Shown piece after piece: positions 36,262 to 44,842 of a stretch of DNA of 64,000 bases. The notes below the pieces were generated by a model. The model was not told the origin of the DNA and did not search any database. It saw only the letters and a program-made list of their open reading frames with translations. How positions within the stretch are numbered: the first letter of the stretch is position 1; every line of letters begins with the position of its first letter. The DNA is from Pseudomonas graminis (GTDB taxonomy: Bacteria > Pseudomonadota > Gammaproteobacteria > Pseudomonadales > Pseudomonadaceae), in NCBI RefSeq assembly GCF_004364335.1, contig NZ_SOCR01000007.1, forward strand, positions 372,001 through 436,000, in the 5' to 3' direction. The position numbers and the translations under genes were made by a program.

Positions 36262-37443
36262 ATGAACGCGCTAAACAAAATGCTTGGCGGACGCCAGGGC
36301 GTGGTCGGCCTGCTGATCCTCGCGACCCTGATTCTGGTGGTCTTCCCCCTGACCCTGGACGCCTTTCGCCTGAACATGGTCGGCAAATACCTGACCTACG
36401 CATTCGTCGCCGTGGGCTTGGTGTTGTGCTGGGGGTACGGCGGCATTCTGAGCCTGGGGCAAGGCGTGTTCTTCGGCCTGGGCGGGTACTGCATGGCGAT
36501 GTTTCTCAAGCTGGAAGCGTCGGATCCGGAGAGCACCAAGATCCAGTCGACCCCGGGCATTCCGGACTTCATGGACTGGAACCAGATCACCGAACTGCCG
36601 TGGCTGTGGGCGCCGTTTCACAGCTTCACGTTCACGGTGATGGCGGTCATCGTGTTGCCGGTGCTGCTGGCGTTGATCATTGGCGTCGCGCTGTTCAGAC
36701 GCCGGGTGGGCGATGTGTATTTTTCCATCGTTACTCAGGCCATCGCGTTGATTCTCACGGTGCTGATCATCGGCCAGCAAGGCCTGACCGGCGGGATCAA
36801 CGGCATCACCGATCTGAAGACGCTGCTGGGATGGGACATCCGCAGCGACAGCGCCAAGCTGCTGTTGTACTTCATCAATGCAGGCCTGCTGTTCGGCTGC
36901 ATCCTGTTTGGCAAATTCATCCTCCATTCCAAGCTCGGCCGGCTGCTGATGGCCATGCGCGACAAGGAAGAGCGGGTGCGGTTTTCCGGTTACGACGTGG
37001 CCGCGTTCAAAGTCTTCGTGTACTGCGTCGCGGCGTGTTTCTCGGCCATCGGCGGGGCGATGTTCGCCTTGCAGGTGGGCTTCATGTCGCCCTCGTTCGT
37101 GGGCATCGTGCCGTCCATCGAGATGGTGATTTTCGCCGCCGTCGGCGGGCGCATGTCGCTGCTGGGCGCGGTGTACGGCTCGCTGCTGGTTAACTACGGC
37201 AAGACCTACTTCTCCGAGTCGTTCCCCGAATTGTGGCTGTACCTCATGGGCGGGCTGTTCATCACCGTGGTCATGTATTTCCCCAACGGCCTGGCCGGTT
37301 TGTGGGAGAGCCACGGGCGCCAATGGTTGTCGGGCCTCAAGCGCAAACCTGCCCCGTTAGTGGCCTCCCCTGCCCCGGTCATCACGCCAACACCCGCCCC
37401 AGCTGAAAAGAAAGCCGCCAGCCCGTTGGAGATTCAGCCATGA
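36262..37443 (+). CDS. urtC: Urea/amide ABC transporter permease (UrtC-like)
   Basis: A 393-residue LivM/UrtC-type permease with about ten helices. Markers are LCWGYGGILSLGQGVFFGLG near residue 55, GLTGGINGITDL near 175 and the ATPase-contact loop MRDKEERVRFSGYDVAAFKV near 234. The last ~45 residues are a Pro/Ala-rich cytoplasmic tail. ATG 36262 follows GAGAGG; an in-frame GTG at 36241 is less likely. The stop overlaps the urtD start (ATGA). Confidence 0.9.
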   Translation: MNALNKMLGGRQGVVGLLILATLILVVFPLTLDAFRLNMVGKYLTYAFVAVGLVLCWGYGGILSLGQGVFFGLGGYCMAMFLKLEASDPESTKIQSTPGIPDFMDWNQITELPWLWAPFHSFTFTVMAVIVLPVLLALIIGVALFRRRVGDVYFSIVTQAIALILTVLIIGQQGLTGGINGITDLKTLLGWDIRSDSAKLLLYFINAGLLFGCILFGKFILHSKLGRLLMAMRDKEERVRFSGYDVAAFKVFVYCVAACFSAIGGAMFALQVGFMSPSFVGIVPSIEMVIFAAVGGRMSLLGAVYGSLLVNYGKTYFSESFPELWLYLMGGLFITVVMYFPNGLAGLWESHGRQWLSGLKRKPAPLVASPAPVITPTPAPAEKKAASPLEIQP

Positions 37444-38201
37444 CCAGCCCCACAGGCTTTCAGATGAACAAGCCGGTCCTGGCCATTGAAGGGCTGACGG
37501 TATCCTTCGACGGCTTCAAGGCGGTGGACGACCTCAACCTGTACATCGATCGCAACGAAGTGCGGGTGGTCATCGGCCCCAACGGCGCGGGCAAGACCAC
37601 GGTGCTGGATTTGATCTGCGGCAAGACCCGGGCCACGGGCGGCAGCATCCAGTTCAACGACCGCGAACTGACCAAGATGAACGAGTACGACATCGTCCGC
37701 GCCGGGGTCGGGCGCAAATTCCAGACGCCATCGATCTACGACAACCTGAGCGTGTTCGAGAACCTGGAAATGTCGTTTCCGGCGGGCCGGTCGGTGTTCG
37801 GCGCGCTGTTTTTCAAGCGCACCCAAGCGGTGCTGGACCGGGTCAATCAGGTGGCCGCCGACATCTTCCTCGCTGACTTGCTGCAGCAGCAGGCGGGCCT
37901 GTTATCCCACGGCCAGAAGCAGTGGCTGGAGATCGGCATGTTGCTGATGCAGGACCCGGAACTGCTGATGCTCGACGAGCCGGTGGCGGGCATGAGTGTC
38001 AGCGAGCGTGCGCAAACCGCCGACCTGTTGAATCGCATCAGCCAGGGCCGCTCGGTACTGGTGATCGAGCACGACATGGAATTCGTCAAGAGCATCGCGC
38101 ACAAGGTCACGGTGCTGCATCAGGGCAAGGTGTTGGCCGAAGGCAGCATGGAGTCGGTGCAGAACAACCCGAAAGTCATCGAAGTCTATCTGGGCCATTA
38201 A
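37440..38201 (+). CDS. urtD: Urea/amide ABC transporter ATP-binding protein UrtD
   Basis: A 253-residue ABC ATPase of the LivG/UrtD type: Walker A GPNGAGKTTVLDLICG near residue 45, UrtD-specific text GRKFQTPSIYDNLSVFENLE near 92, signature LSHGQKQWLEIGMLL near 155 and Walker B LLMLDEPVAGMS, with His in VIEHDMEFV. The SHGQ variant of the signature is usual in UrtD. It overlaps urtC by 4 bases and precedes urtE by 10 bp. Confidence 0.91.
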   Translation: MTSPTGFQMNKPVLAIEGLTVSFDGFKAVDDLNLYIDRNEVRVVIGPNGAGKTTVLDLICGKTRATGGSIQFNDRELTKMNEYDIVRAGVGRKFQTPSIYDNLSVFENLEMSFPAGRSVFGALFFKRTQAVLDRVNQVAADIFLADLLQQQAGLLSHGQKQWLEIGMLLMQDPELLMLDEPVAGMSVSERAQTADLLNRISQGRSVLVIEHDMEFVKSIAHKVTVLHQGKVLAEGSMESVQNNPKVIEVYLGH

Positions 38202-38211
38202 GGAGCGCAGC

Positions 38212-38901
38212 ATGTTCAACATTCAGCAGCTGGCGTGTGGTTATGGCCAGAGCCAGGTCCTCCACGACCTGAACCTCTCGGTGCAGAAACAGGAAATCGT
38301 CGCCGTGATGGGCCGCAACGGCATGGGCAAGACCACCTTGTTCAAAAGCCTGATGGGCATCCTGCCGCAATGGGGCGGCCAGGTGCAGCTGGACGGCGTG
38401 GACGTGTCCGGCCTGGAAACCCACAACCGTGTCGCCCAAGGCATGGCCTACGTGCCCCAGGGCCGGATGATTTTCCCGTCCATGAGCGTGCTGGAAAACA
38501 TCCAGACCGGCCTCCCCGCCTCGGCGGGCGGCAAGGTTCCGGAAGACCTGTACGCGCTGTTCCCGGTGCTGTTCGACATGCGCGGCCGACGCGGCGGCAA
38601 CCTGTCCGGCGGCCAGCAACAGCAGCTGGCCATCGCCCGGGCCCTGGCGACCAATCCCAAGGTGTTGTTGCTCGACGAGCCCACCGAAGGCATCCAGCCG
38701 TCGATCATCAAGGACATCGCCCGCACCCTCAAAGAGATCCGCACCCTGCGCAACCTGACGATCATCGTCTCGGAGCAGGTGCTGTCCTTCACCCTGGAAA
38801 TCGCCGACCGGTTGCTGGTGATCGAGAAAGGCCGCTTCGTCATCGAAGAAACCCGGGCCAATGTCGATGAAGCGACGATCAGTCGGTATTTGTCGGTGTA
38901 A
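38212..38901 (+). CDS. urtE: Urea/amide ABC transporter ATP-binding protein UrtE
   Basis: A 229-residue LivF/UrtE-type ATPase: Walker A GRNGMGKTTLFKSLMG near residue 37, LEVE-loop text YVPQGRMIFPSMSVLENIQT near 84, signature LSGGQQQQLAIARAL near 133 and Walker B VLLLDEPTEGIQPS. The TEGIQPS phrase is characteristic of UrtE. It completes the importer (two permeases, two ATPases). A ribosome site AAGGAG precedes the ATG. A REPIN follows, then fmdA. Confidence 0.91.
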   Translation: MFNIQQLACGYGQSQVLHDLNLSVQKQEIVAVMGRNGMGKTTLFKSLMGILPQWGGQVQLDGVDVSGLETHNRVAQGMAYVPQGRMIFPSMSVLENIQTGLPASAGGKVPEDLYALFPVLFDMRGRRGGNLSGGQQQQLAIARALATNPKVLLLDEPTEGIQPSIIKDIARTLKEIRTLRNLTIIVSEQVLSFTLEIADRLLVIEKGRFVIEETRANVDEATISRYLSV

Positions 38902-38937
38902 CAAGGCCCGGAGATATGCAGCGTCAGATCGGACGTA

Positions 38938-39000
38938 ATCGCGAGCAAGCTCACTCCTACAGTTGGGGTGCGCTCTTGTAGGAGTGAGCTTGCTCGCGAT
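38938..39000. repeat. REPIN (GTAGGAGTGAGCTTGCTCGC type) between urtE and fmdA
   Basis: Two inverted REPs, one reading ATCGCGAGCAAGCTCACTCC plus TAC at 38938-38960 and its complement at 38978-39000, with a 17-bp spacer. This is the only copy of this REP family in the window. Its hairpin could separate expression of the transporter from formamidase. Confidence 0.9.
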
Positions 39001-39060
39001 GGCGTCAGCGTGTACCTCCACGCCCTATTTGATTGACCCGAAACCCAAGGAGAACCCCCC

Positions 39061-40290
39061 ATGACCGATACCTTGATCAAAGTCGACCTCAACCAGCCCG
39101 TCACCGAAAACGAGCAGATCCACAACCGCTGGCACCCGGACATCCCGATGGCCTGCTGGGTCAGGCCGGGGGATGATTTCATCCTCGAAACCTACGACTG
39201 GACCGCTGGCGCGATCAAGAACAACGACGACGCCAGCGACGTGCGCGACGTCGACCTGACCACCGTGCATTACCTGTCCGGGCCGGTGGGTGTGCACGGC
39301 GCCCAGCCCGGCGACCTGCTGGTGGTGGAGCTGCTGGACATCGGCGCCCGGGCCGATTCGCAATGGGGCTTCAACGGCTTCTTTTCCAGGCAGAACGGCG
39401 GCGGCTTCCTCACCGAGCATTTCCCCCTGGCACAGAAATCCATCTGGGATTTCAAAGGCATGATGACCAGCTCCCGGCACATTCCCGGCGTCGAGTTTGC
39501 AGGCTTGATTCACCCCGGCCTGATCGGCTGTCTGCCGGACCACAAGATGCTCGCCGAGTGGAACCGCCGCGAACAGGAACTGATCGACACCGACCCGGAC
39601 CGCGTCCCGGCACTGGCCTGTCCACCCTGCGCCAGCACGGCGCACCTGGGCAAACTCAAAGGCCCGGCCCGCGACCTCGCCGCCGCCACTGGCGCACGCA
39701 CCGTGCCGCCCCGTGAGCACGGCGGCAACTGCGACATCAAGGATCTGTCCCGGGGCTCGAAAGTGTTCTTCCCGGTCTACGTCGACGGCGCGGGTCTGTC
39801 CGTGGGCGACTTGCACTTCAGCCAGGGCGACGGCGAAATCACCTTCTGCGGCGCCATCGAAATGGCCGGCTGGGTGCACATGCGCGTCGAGCTGATCAAG
39901 GACGGCATGGCCAAGTACGGGATCAAAAACCCGGTGTTCAAGCCAAGCCCTATCGTGCCGAACTACAACAACTACCTGATCTTCGAAGGCATCTCGGTCG
40001 ACGAAGCCGGCCAGCAGCACTACCTGGACGTCAACGTCGCCTACCGCCAGGCGTGCCTGAACGCGATCAACTACATGACCAAGTTCGGTTACTCCCCGGC
40101 CCAGGGTTATTCGCTGCTGGGCTCGGCACCGGTGCAGGGTCACATCAGCGGCGTGGTCGACATCCCAAACGCGTGCGCCACCTTGTGGCTGCCGACCGAG
40201 ATATTCAAATTCGACATCAACCCCAACGCCAACGGCCCGACGAAATTCATCGACGGCAGCGTGAACTTGCCGATCGCGCAGGATAAGTAA
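39061..40290 (+). CDS. fmdA: Formamidase FmdA
   Basis: A 409-residue enzyme of the FmdA/AmdA acetamidase-formamidase family that hydrolyses formamide to formate and ammonia in the cytoplasm. Conserved stretches are NRWHPDIPMACWVRPGDDF near residue 22, VHYLSGPVGVHGAQPGDLLV near 69, PREHGGNCDIKDL near 217 and PVYVDGAGLSVGDLHFSQGD near 236. The family has no similarity to aliphatic amidases of the nitrilase type. It follows the urtABCDE-like genes and precedes fmdB, as in amide-utilisation operons of Methylophilus, pointing to use of formamide as nitrogen source. A clear AAGGAG ribosome site precedes ATG 39061. Confidence 0.95.
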   Translation: MTDTLIKVDLNQPVTENEQIHNRWHPDIPMACWVRPGDDFILETYDWTAGAIKNNDDASDVRDVDLTTVHYLSGPVGVHGAQPGDLLVVELLDIGARADSQWGFNGFFSRQNGGGFLTEHFPLAQKSIWDFKGMMTSSRHIPGVEFAGLIHPGLIGCLPDHKMLAEWNRREQELIDTDPDRVPALACPPCASTAHLGKLKGPARDLAAATGARTVPPREHGGNCDIKDLSRGSKVFFPVYVDGAGLSVGDLHFSQGDGEITFCGAIEMAGWVHMRVELIKDGMAKYGIKNPVFKPSPIVPNYNNYLIFEGISVDEAGQQHYLDVNVAYRQACLNAINYMTKFGYSPAQGYSLLGSAPVQGHISGVVDIPNACATLWLPTEIFKFDINPNANGPTKFIDGSVNLPIAQDK

Positions 40291-40367
40291 CGCCGGGCTG
40301 ACGCCCGACCTGCAGGCGCGAATGAATCCGCGCCTGCAGAACGCACGCCGACTAAAGGATTTGAGCC

Positions 40368-40715
40368 ATGCCCCTGTACGAATACGACTGCCCTGACTGT
40401 GGGGATTTCACTTCGCTGCGGCCCATGGCCGAGAGCGCGCTGCCGTGCGAGTGCCCGGCATGTGGCGCATCGAGTCTGCGGGTGATTCTGTCCGCGCCGG
40501 GGCTGAGCACCATGGCCGGCAACACCCGCACCGCCATCGCCCGCAACGAGCAAAGCGCCCACGCGCCAAAAACCATGGACCAGTACAAGGAAAGCCGGGG
40601 GCACCCCAGCGGTTGCAGTTGCTGCGGCCCGACGAAAAGACTCGAACCCACGAAAGCCAATCCCCACGCCCTGAAAGGCAAGCCCGCGGGCCGACCGTGG
40701 ATGATCAGCCATTGA
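40368..40715 (+). CDS. FmdB-family zinc-ribbon protein
   Basis: A 115-residue protein with the FmdB zinc ribbon at the N-terminus: MPLYEYDCPDCGDF, then CECPACGA, giving two CxxC knuckles over residues 1-38. A later GCSCCGP at about 83 adds three cysteines. FmdB was described as a possible regulator of formamidase genes in Methylophilus; its mechanism is not settled. It lies 77 bp after fmdA and is the end of the operon. AAAGGATTTGAGCC precedes the ATG. Confidence 0.85.
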   Translation: MPLYEYDCPDCGDFTSLRPMAESALPCECPACGASSLRVILSAPGLSTMAGNTRTAIARNEQSAHAPKTMDQYKESRGHPSGCSCCGPTKRLEPTKANPHALKGKPAGRPWMISH

Positions 40716-40734
40716 TCGACTCATGGGGTCAACC

Positions 40735-40773
40735 GGCCCCTTCACGTCAGGCAAAGGGGGCAGTAAAGGGGCC
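40735..40773. terminator. Weak bidirectional stem-loop between fmdB and the dipeptide operon
   Basis: GGCCCCTT (40735-40742) and AAGGGGCC (40766-40773) form a perfect 8-bp stem around a 23-nt loop, in the short space where the two operons converge. There is no T-run on either side, so this is only a candidate. Confidence 0.3.
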
Positions 40774-40784
40774 GTGGCCGCGTA

Positions 40785-41768
40785 TCAGTGACGGGAGGCC
40801 AGATGACAGCGCACGGATGCCCCACCGTCTTGTGCCGGTAATAACGCTTGCGGCTTTTCGCAGCCGTGGGTGGCTTTAGGACAGCGGTCACGAAAGTAAC
40901 ACCCCGTCGGCAACGTCCGATTGCCCGGCAGCTCGGTCGGCGCCGAGACCTGCGCGTCGTCCACCGCCACGCCCAGGCGCGGCACCGCTTCCAGCAGCAA
41001 TTGCGTGTACGGATGACGGGGCCGCTCCAGCACCTCCGCCGCCGTACCCAACTCCACAATCTGCCCCAGGTACATCACCGCCACCCGGTCGGCCATGTGC
41101 CGCACCACCGAGACATTGTGGGAGATCAGGATGTAGGTCAGGTCGCGACTGCGTTGCAGCTCGGCCAGCAAATTAAGAATCTGCGCCTGCACCGAGATGT
41201 CCAGCGCCGAGGTCGGTTCGTCGAGGACGATGATGTCCGGGTTGGAGGACAGCGCCCGGGCAATCGCGATGCGCTGACGCTGCCCGCCGGAAAACTGGTG
41301 GGGAAAGCGGTCCAGGTATTCCGTACGAATCCCCACCTGGGCCGCCACCTTCGCCGCGATGTCGCGCATTTCGTGGCGCGGCGCCGAACGCTGGACGAAC
41401 AACGGCTCGGTGATGATTTTCCACACCGGCAGCCGCGGGTCGAGGGACGACTGCGGGTCCTGAAAGACGATCTGCACGTTGCTGCTGCGCTCCTTGTCGC
41501 TGTTGTAAATCCAGTCGAGTCGCCCGGATGTTGGCTTGATCAAGCCCATCAGCAACTGCGCCAAAGTACTTTTGCCGCAGCCGGATTCTCCGACCACGCC
41601 GAGGGTTTCACCGGCGCGCACCTGCAGATCGATGCCGTTCAGGGCATGGGCCACGGCCTTCGGTCGCCCGAGCCAGTCCTTGCCCATCGGGTAATGCACG
41701 CGCACGTCTTGCAGGCCGAGGATGGTCGGGCTTTCATCGGGTAAGGTCTGCAGGGCTGAACGGTTCAT
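40785..41768 (-). CDS. Dipeptide ABC transporter ATP-binding protein (DdpF/DppF-like)
   Basis: A 327-residue peptide-importer ATPase: Walker A GESGCGKSTLAQLLMG near residue 58, signature FSGGQRQRIAIARAL near 160, Walker B IIVLDEPTSALD and the C-terminal oligopeptide-ABC extension with GCYFRDRCPKATHGC near 290, whose cysteines match the Fe-S site known in these ATPases. It overlaps the preceding ATPase gene (ATGA). With the linked dipeptidase, it likely powers import of D-Ala-D-Ala or related peptides. Confidence 0.9.
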   Translation of the reverse strand: MNRSALQTLPDESPTILGLQDVRVHYPMGKDWLGRPKAVAHALNGIDLQVRAGETLGVVGESGCGKSTLAQLLMGLIKPTSGRLDWIYNSDKERSSNVQIVFQDPQSSLDPRLPVWKIITEPLFVQRSAPRHEMRDIAAKVAAQVGIRTEYLDRFPHQFSGGQRQRIAIARALSSNPDIIVLDEPTSALDISVQAQILNLLAELQRSRDLTYILISHNVSVVRHMADRVAVMYLGQIVELGTAAEVLERPRHPYTQLLLEAVPRLGVAVDDAQVSAPTELPGNRTLPTGCYFRDRCPKATHGCEKPQALLPAQDGGASVRCHLASRH

Positions 41769-42805
41769 GGCCGCGACTCCTGTGCGGTGGCGTGTGAGGG
41801 CGCGCTCAACCAGCAGGCGCTTTTTCGATCAGCGGCGGCGTTAATGATCTGCATCGGCGGGCGCTGCAGGCATTGGGCCGTGGCGAAGGCGCAGCGATCC
41901 AGGAACGTGCAGCCTTCCGGCAATGCCGAGAGGTTGGGCACCTGCCCGCGAATGGTCATCAGGTCCTGGCCCGGCTCGACTTGCTCCGGCAACCCGCTGA
42001 GCAAGCCTTGGGTGTACGGATGCCGGGGGTCGGCCATCACCTGCGCGGTGACGCCCTGCTCCACCACTGCGCCGGTGTACATCACGTACACTCGGTCGCA
42101 GAACTGCGACACCAGCGCCATGTCGTGGGTGATCAGCAAAATCGCCGTGCCCCGCGCCCGGGCTTTCTCCCGCAGCAGCAACAGCACCTGCCGCTGCACC
42201 GTGACGTCCAGCGCGGTGGTCGGTTCGTCGGCGATCAGCAATTGCGGGTCGCAGGAAAACGCAAGAGCGATCATCACCCGCTGACGCATACCGCCGGAGA
42301 GCTCGAAGGGGTAGCTGTTCATCACCTGCTCGGGGTCAGCGATGTGCATGTCCCGCAGCAAGGCGATGGCTTTGGCCTTGGCGTCGGCCTTGCTCAAGCG
42401 CTGGTGATGAATGATCACGTCGAGCATCTGCCGACCAATGCGGCGGGTCGGATTGAGGGCGGTCATGGGTTCCTGAAAGATCATCGCGGCGTCGCGGCCA
42501 CGGACACTCAGCAGGTCCTTCTCTTTGGCGGTGAGCATGTCGCGGCCCAAAATGCTCAGGCTGCCGCTTTTCACGTCGTAGGAGCGCTCCGGCAGCAGGC
42601 GCAGGCTGAGCATCGCGGTGACCGACTTGCCCGAGCCGGACTCGCCGATGACCCCGACGATCTCCCCGGGATTGACGTGCAGCGAGACGCCGTTAAGCGC
42701 CTTGACCGTACTCTTGTACGCCGGGAATTCGATGCGCAGGTCGTCGATGACCAGCACCGGGGCTTGCTCGGCAAGGGGTGTTTGAACGGAAGCCTGCATG
42801 GTCAT
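41765..42805 (-). CDS. Dipeptide ABC transporter ATP-binding protein (DdpD/DppD-like)
   Basis: A 346-residue ATPase, partner of the DdpF-like protein: Walker [19 protein letters not shown] near residue 55, signature LSGGMRQRVMIALAF near 169, Walker B LLIADEPTTALD and the extension GCTFLDRCAFATAQC near 305. ATG 42805 and ATG 42799 are both possible; the first overlaps the permease stop by 4 bases, matching the ATGA junctions in this operon. Confidence 0.9.
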   Translation of the reverse strand: MTMQASVQTPLAEQAPVLVIDDLRIEFPAYKSTVKALNGVSLHVNPGEIVGVIGESGSGKSVTAMLSLRLLPERSYDVKSGSLSILGRDMLTAKEKDLLSVRGRDAAMIFQEPMTALNPTRRIGRQMLDVIIHHQRLSKADAKAKAIALLRDMHIADPEQVMNSYPFELSGGMRQRVMIALAFSCDPQLLIADEPTTALDVTVQRQVLLLLREKARARGTAILLITHDMALVSQFCDRVYVMYTGAVVEQGVTAQVMADPRHPYTQGLLSGLPEQVEPGQDLMTIRGQVPNLSALPEGCTFLDRCAFATAQCLQRPPMQIINAAADRKSACWLSAPSHATAQESRP

Positions 42806-43701
42806 TTCCCCTGCTGCCGTGGGTCGAGCAAGTCACGTACGCCGTCGCCCAAAAGGTTGAAACCGGTCGCCGTGATCAGAATCGCCACGCCGGGAAAGGT
42901 CGAGTACCACCATTGGTCGAGGATGTAGTTGCGCCCGGTCGCGACCATGGCGCCCCACTCCGCCGTCGGCTGTTGCGCGCCCAGGCCGATGAAGCCCAGC
43001 GCCGAGGCCATGAGGATGGCGCTGCCGATGTCCAGGCTCAGCTGCACCAGCAACGGCGGCATGGCGTTGCGCGCCACGTGCCAGATGACCATGTGCCAGC
43101 GCCCGGCGCCGAAGGTCTCGGCAGCCTTGACGTAACCCATCTGGCGAATGCTCAGGGCCTGACCCCGGGCCAGGCGCACGTAGAACGGAATCCGCACCAG
43201 TGTGATCGCCAGCATGGCGTTGAACAGGCTCGGCCCCAGCGCCGCGGCCAGGGCCATGATCAGCACCAGCGAGGGCACCGACAGCATGATGTCCATCAGG
43301 CGCATGATCAGCCCGTCGAAACGCCCGCCGATGATCCCGGACAGGCAGCCCAGCAAGCCGCCGGCAAAACACGAAGCGAACGCCACGAACAGCCCGACAC
43401 CGACGGATTGCCGGCTGCCGTAGAGCACGCGGCTGAACAGGTCGCGGCCCACTTCGTCGGTGCCGAACCAATGGGCGGCGGACGGCGCGGCCAGGCGCTG
43501 GGTCAGGTTCAGCGCATTCGGATCATGGGACGCGAGCCAGGGCGCGAAGGCCATGACCAGCAGCACCATCACGGTGATCAGCAGCCCGGCCATGGTCAGC
43601 GGGCTGCGGCGAATCTGGTGGGCGAGGTAGGCCCATTTATCTTGCCAGCGTGAGGCGGCCGGCAGTGGCGCCACGGCGGGCGCGGTGATCGGAGTCGTCA
43701 T
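42802..43701 (-). CDS. Dipeptide ABC transporter permease (DdpC/DppC-like)
   Basis: A 299-residue inner-membrane permease with a cytoplasmic N-terminus and about six helices. DppC-type text: NLTQRLAAPSAAHWFGTDEV then GRDLFSRVLYGSRQS near residue 70, and the EAA loop YVKAAETFGAGRWHMVIWH near 190. ATG 43701 (MTTPIT) was chosen because GAGG lies 10 bp upstream; the start at 43719 would overlap dppB's end more deeply. It couples with the DppB-like permease. Confidence 0.88.
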   Translation of the reverse strand: MTTPITAPAVAPLPAASRWQDKWAYLAHQIRRSPLTMAGLLITVMVLLVMAFAPWLASHDPNALNLTQRLAAPSAAHWFGTDEVGRDLFSRVLYGSRQSVGVGLFVAFASCFAGGLLGCLSGIIGGRFDGLIMRLMDIMLSVPSLVLIMALAAALGPSLFNAMLAITLVRIPFYVRLARGQALSIRQMGYVKAAETFGAGRWHMVIWHVARNAMPPLLVQLSLDIGSAILMASALGFIGLGAQQPTAEWGAMVATGRNYILDQWWYSTFPGVAILITATGFNLLGDGVRDLLDPRQQGK

Positions 43702-43702
43702 G

Positions 43703-44719
43703 TCAGTTGACCTCGCCAATGCGCGGATCGATCAGGCGGTACAGCAGATCGATCGCCATGTTCAGCAGCACATAAATGAAAGAAACCATGATCGCGAAGC
43801 CCATGACCGCCGGGAAATCCAGCGACTGGATCGACTTGACCACGTAAGCACCCATGCCCGGCCAGGCGAACACGGTTTCGGTGAGCACCGCGCCGTAGAG
43901 CAGATCGCCCAGGGTCAGGCCCAGAACGGTGACCGAGGGAATCAACGCGTTGGGCAAGGCGTGGCGCAGAATCACCGCCCACTTCGACAGCCCGTAGGCC
44001 CGGGCGGTACGGATGTAGTCTTCGCCGAGCTGGTCGAGCATCGCCGAGCGGATCTGCCGCGCGACCACGCCCAAGTTGACGAAGCCCAGGGTGATGGCCG
44101 GCAGAATCAGGTGCTGCACGGCGTTGAAGAACAGCCCGGTGTCGCCCGCCAGCAGCGTGTCGATCAGGTAAAAACCGGTAACGGTGCGGGGCGGGTCCAG
44201 CCCTTCATCCAGGCGCCCGCTGCCGGGCAGCCAGTTCAAATGGCCGTAGAACAACACGATCAGTCCCAGGCCGAGCCAGAACGCCGGGGTCGAAATCCCG
44301 GTCACCGCCAGGGTGCGCGCGACCTGGTCGATGAAGCGGTTGTGGTACACCGCCGAGAGCACGCCCAACGGCACGCCCACCAGGATCGACAAGGTCAGCG
44401 CCGCCAGCGCCAGTTCCAGCGTTGCCGGGAAGAACGCCTGCAAGTCTTCGAGCACCGGACGATGGGTGCGAATCGACGTGCCCAGGTCGCCGTGGAACAG
44501 GTCGAACATATAGCGGCCGTATTGTTGATACAGCGGCAGATCCAGCCCCAACTGATGGCGAATGTTTTCAACGATGGCGTCGGTGGCGCGGTCGCCGGCG
44601 ATCAGCCGCGCGGGGTCGCCCGGAATCAGGTGCGAGATGGAAAAGGTAATCAGGGAAACGCCGAACACCACCAGCAGCAGGCCGCCCAGGCGTTTGCGCA
44701 GCATATTCAGGAAGGCCAT
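43703..44719 (-). CDS. Dipeptide ABC transporter permease (DdpB/DppB-like)
   Basis: A 338-residue permease. The N-terminal TM region MLRKRLGGLLLVVFGVSLIT, then SHLIPGDPARL near residue 30, and the EAA loop YIRTARAYGLSKWAVILRHA near 234 mark the DppB family. It has about six helices and pairs with the DppC-like protein in the membrane. It is 123 bp downstream of the binding-protein gene, a usual spacing that allows the binding protein to be made in excess. Confidence 0.9.
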   Translation of the reverse strand: MAFLNMLRKRLGGLLLVVFGVSLITFSISHLIPGDPARLIAGDRATDAIVENIRHQLGLDLPLYQQYGRYMFDLFHGDLGTSIRTHRPVLEDLQAFFPATLELALAALTLSILVGVPLGVLSAVYHNRFIDQVARTLAVTGISTPAFWLGLGLIVLFYGHLNWLPGSGRLDEGLDPPRTVTGFYLIDTLLAGDTGLFFNAVQHLILPAITLGFVNLGVVARQIRSAMLDQLGEDYIRTARAYGLSKWAVILRHALPNALIPSVTVLGLTLGDLLYGAVLTETVFAWPGMGAYVVKSIQSLDFPAVMGFAIMVSFIYVLLNMAIDLLYRLIDPRIGEVN

Positions 44720-44842
44720 GGGGCACCTCGGTCACGCAGTCAATCAGAAACGCGAAACAGCTCGCGGACACAGCGCTGCTTCACAGGACCCCGCCTCCCT
44801 TCCAGGGCCCAGTGAGTCACAGCGATTTACGGGATGCAGCGC

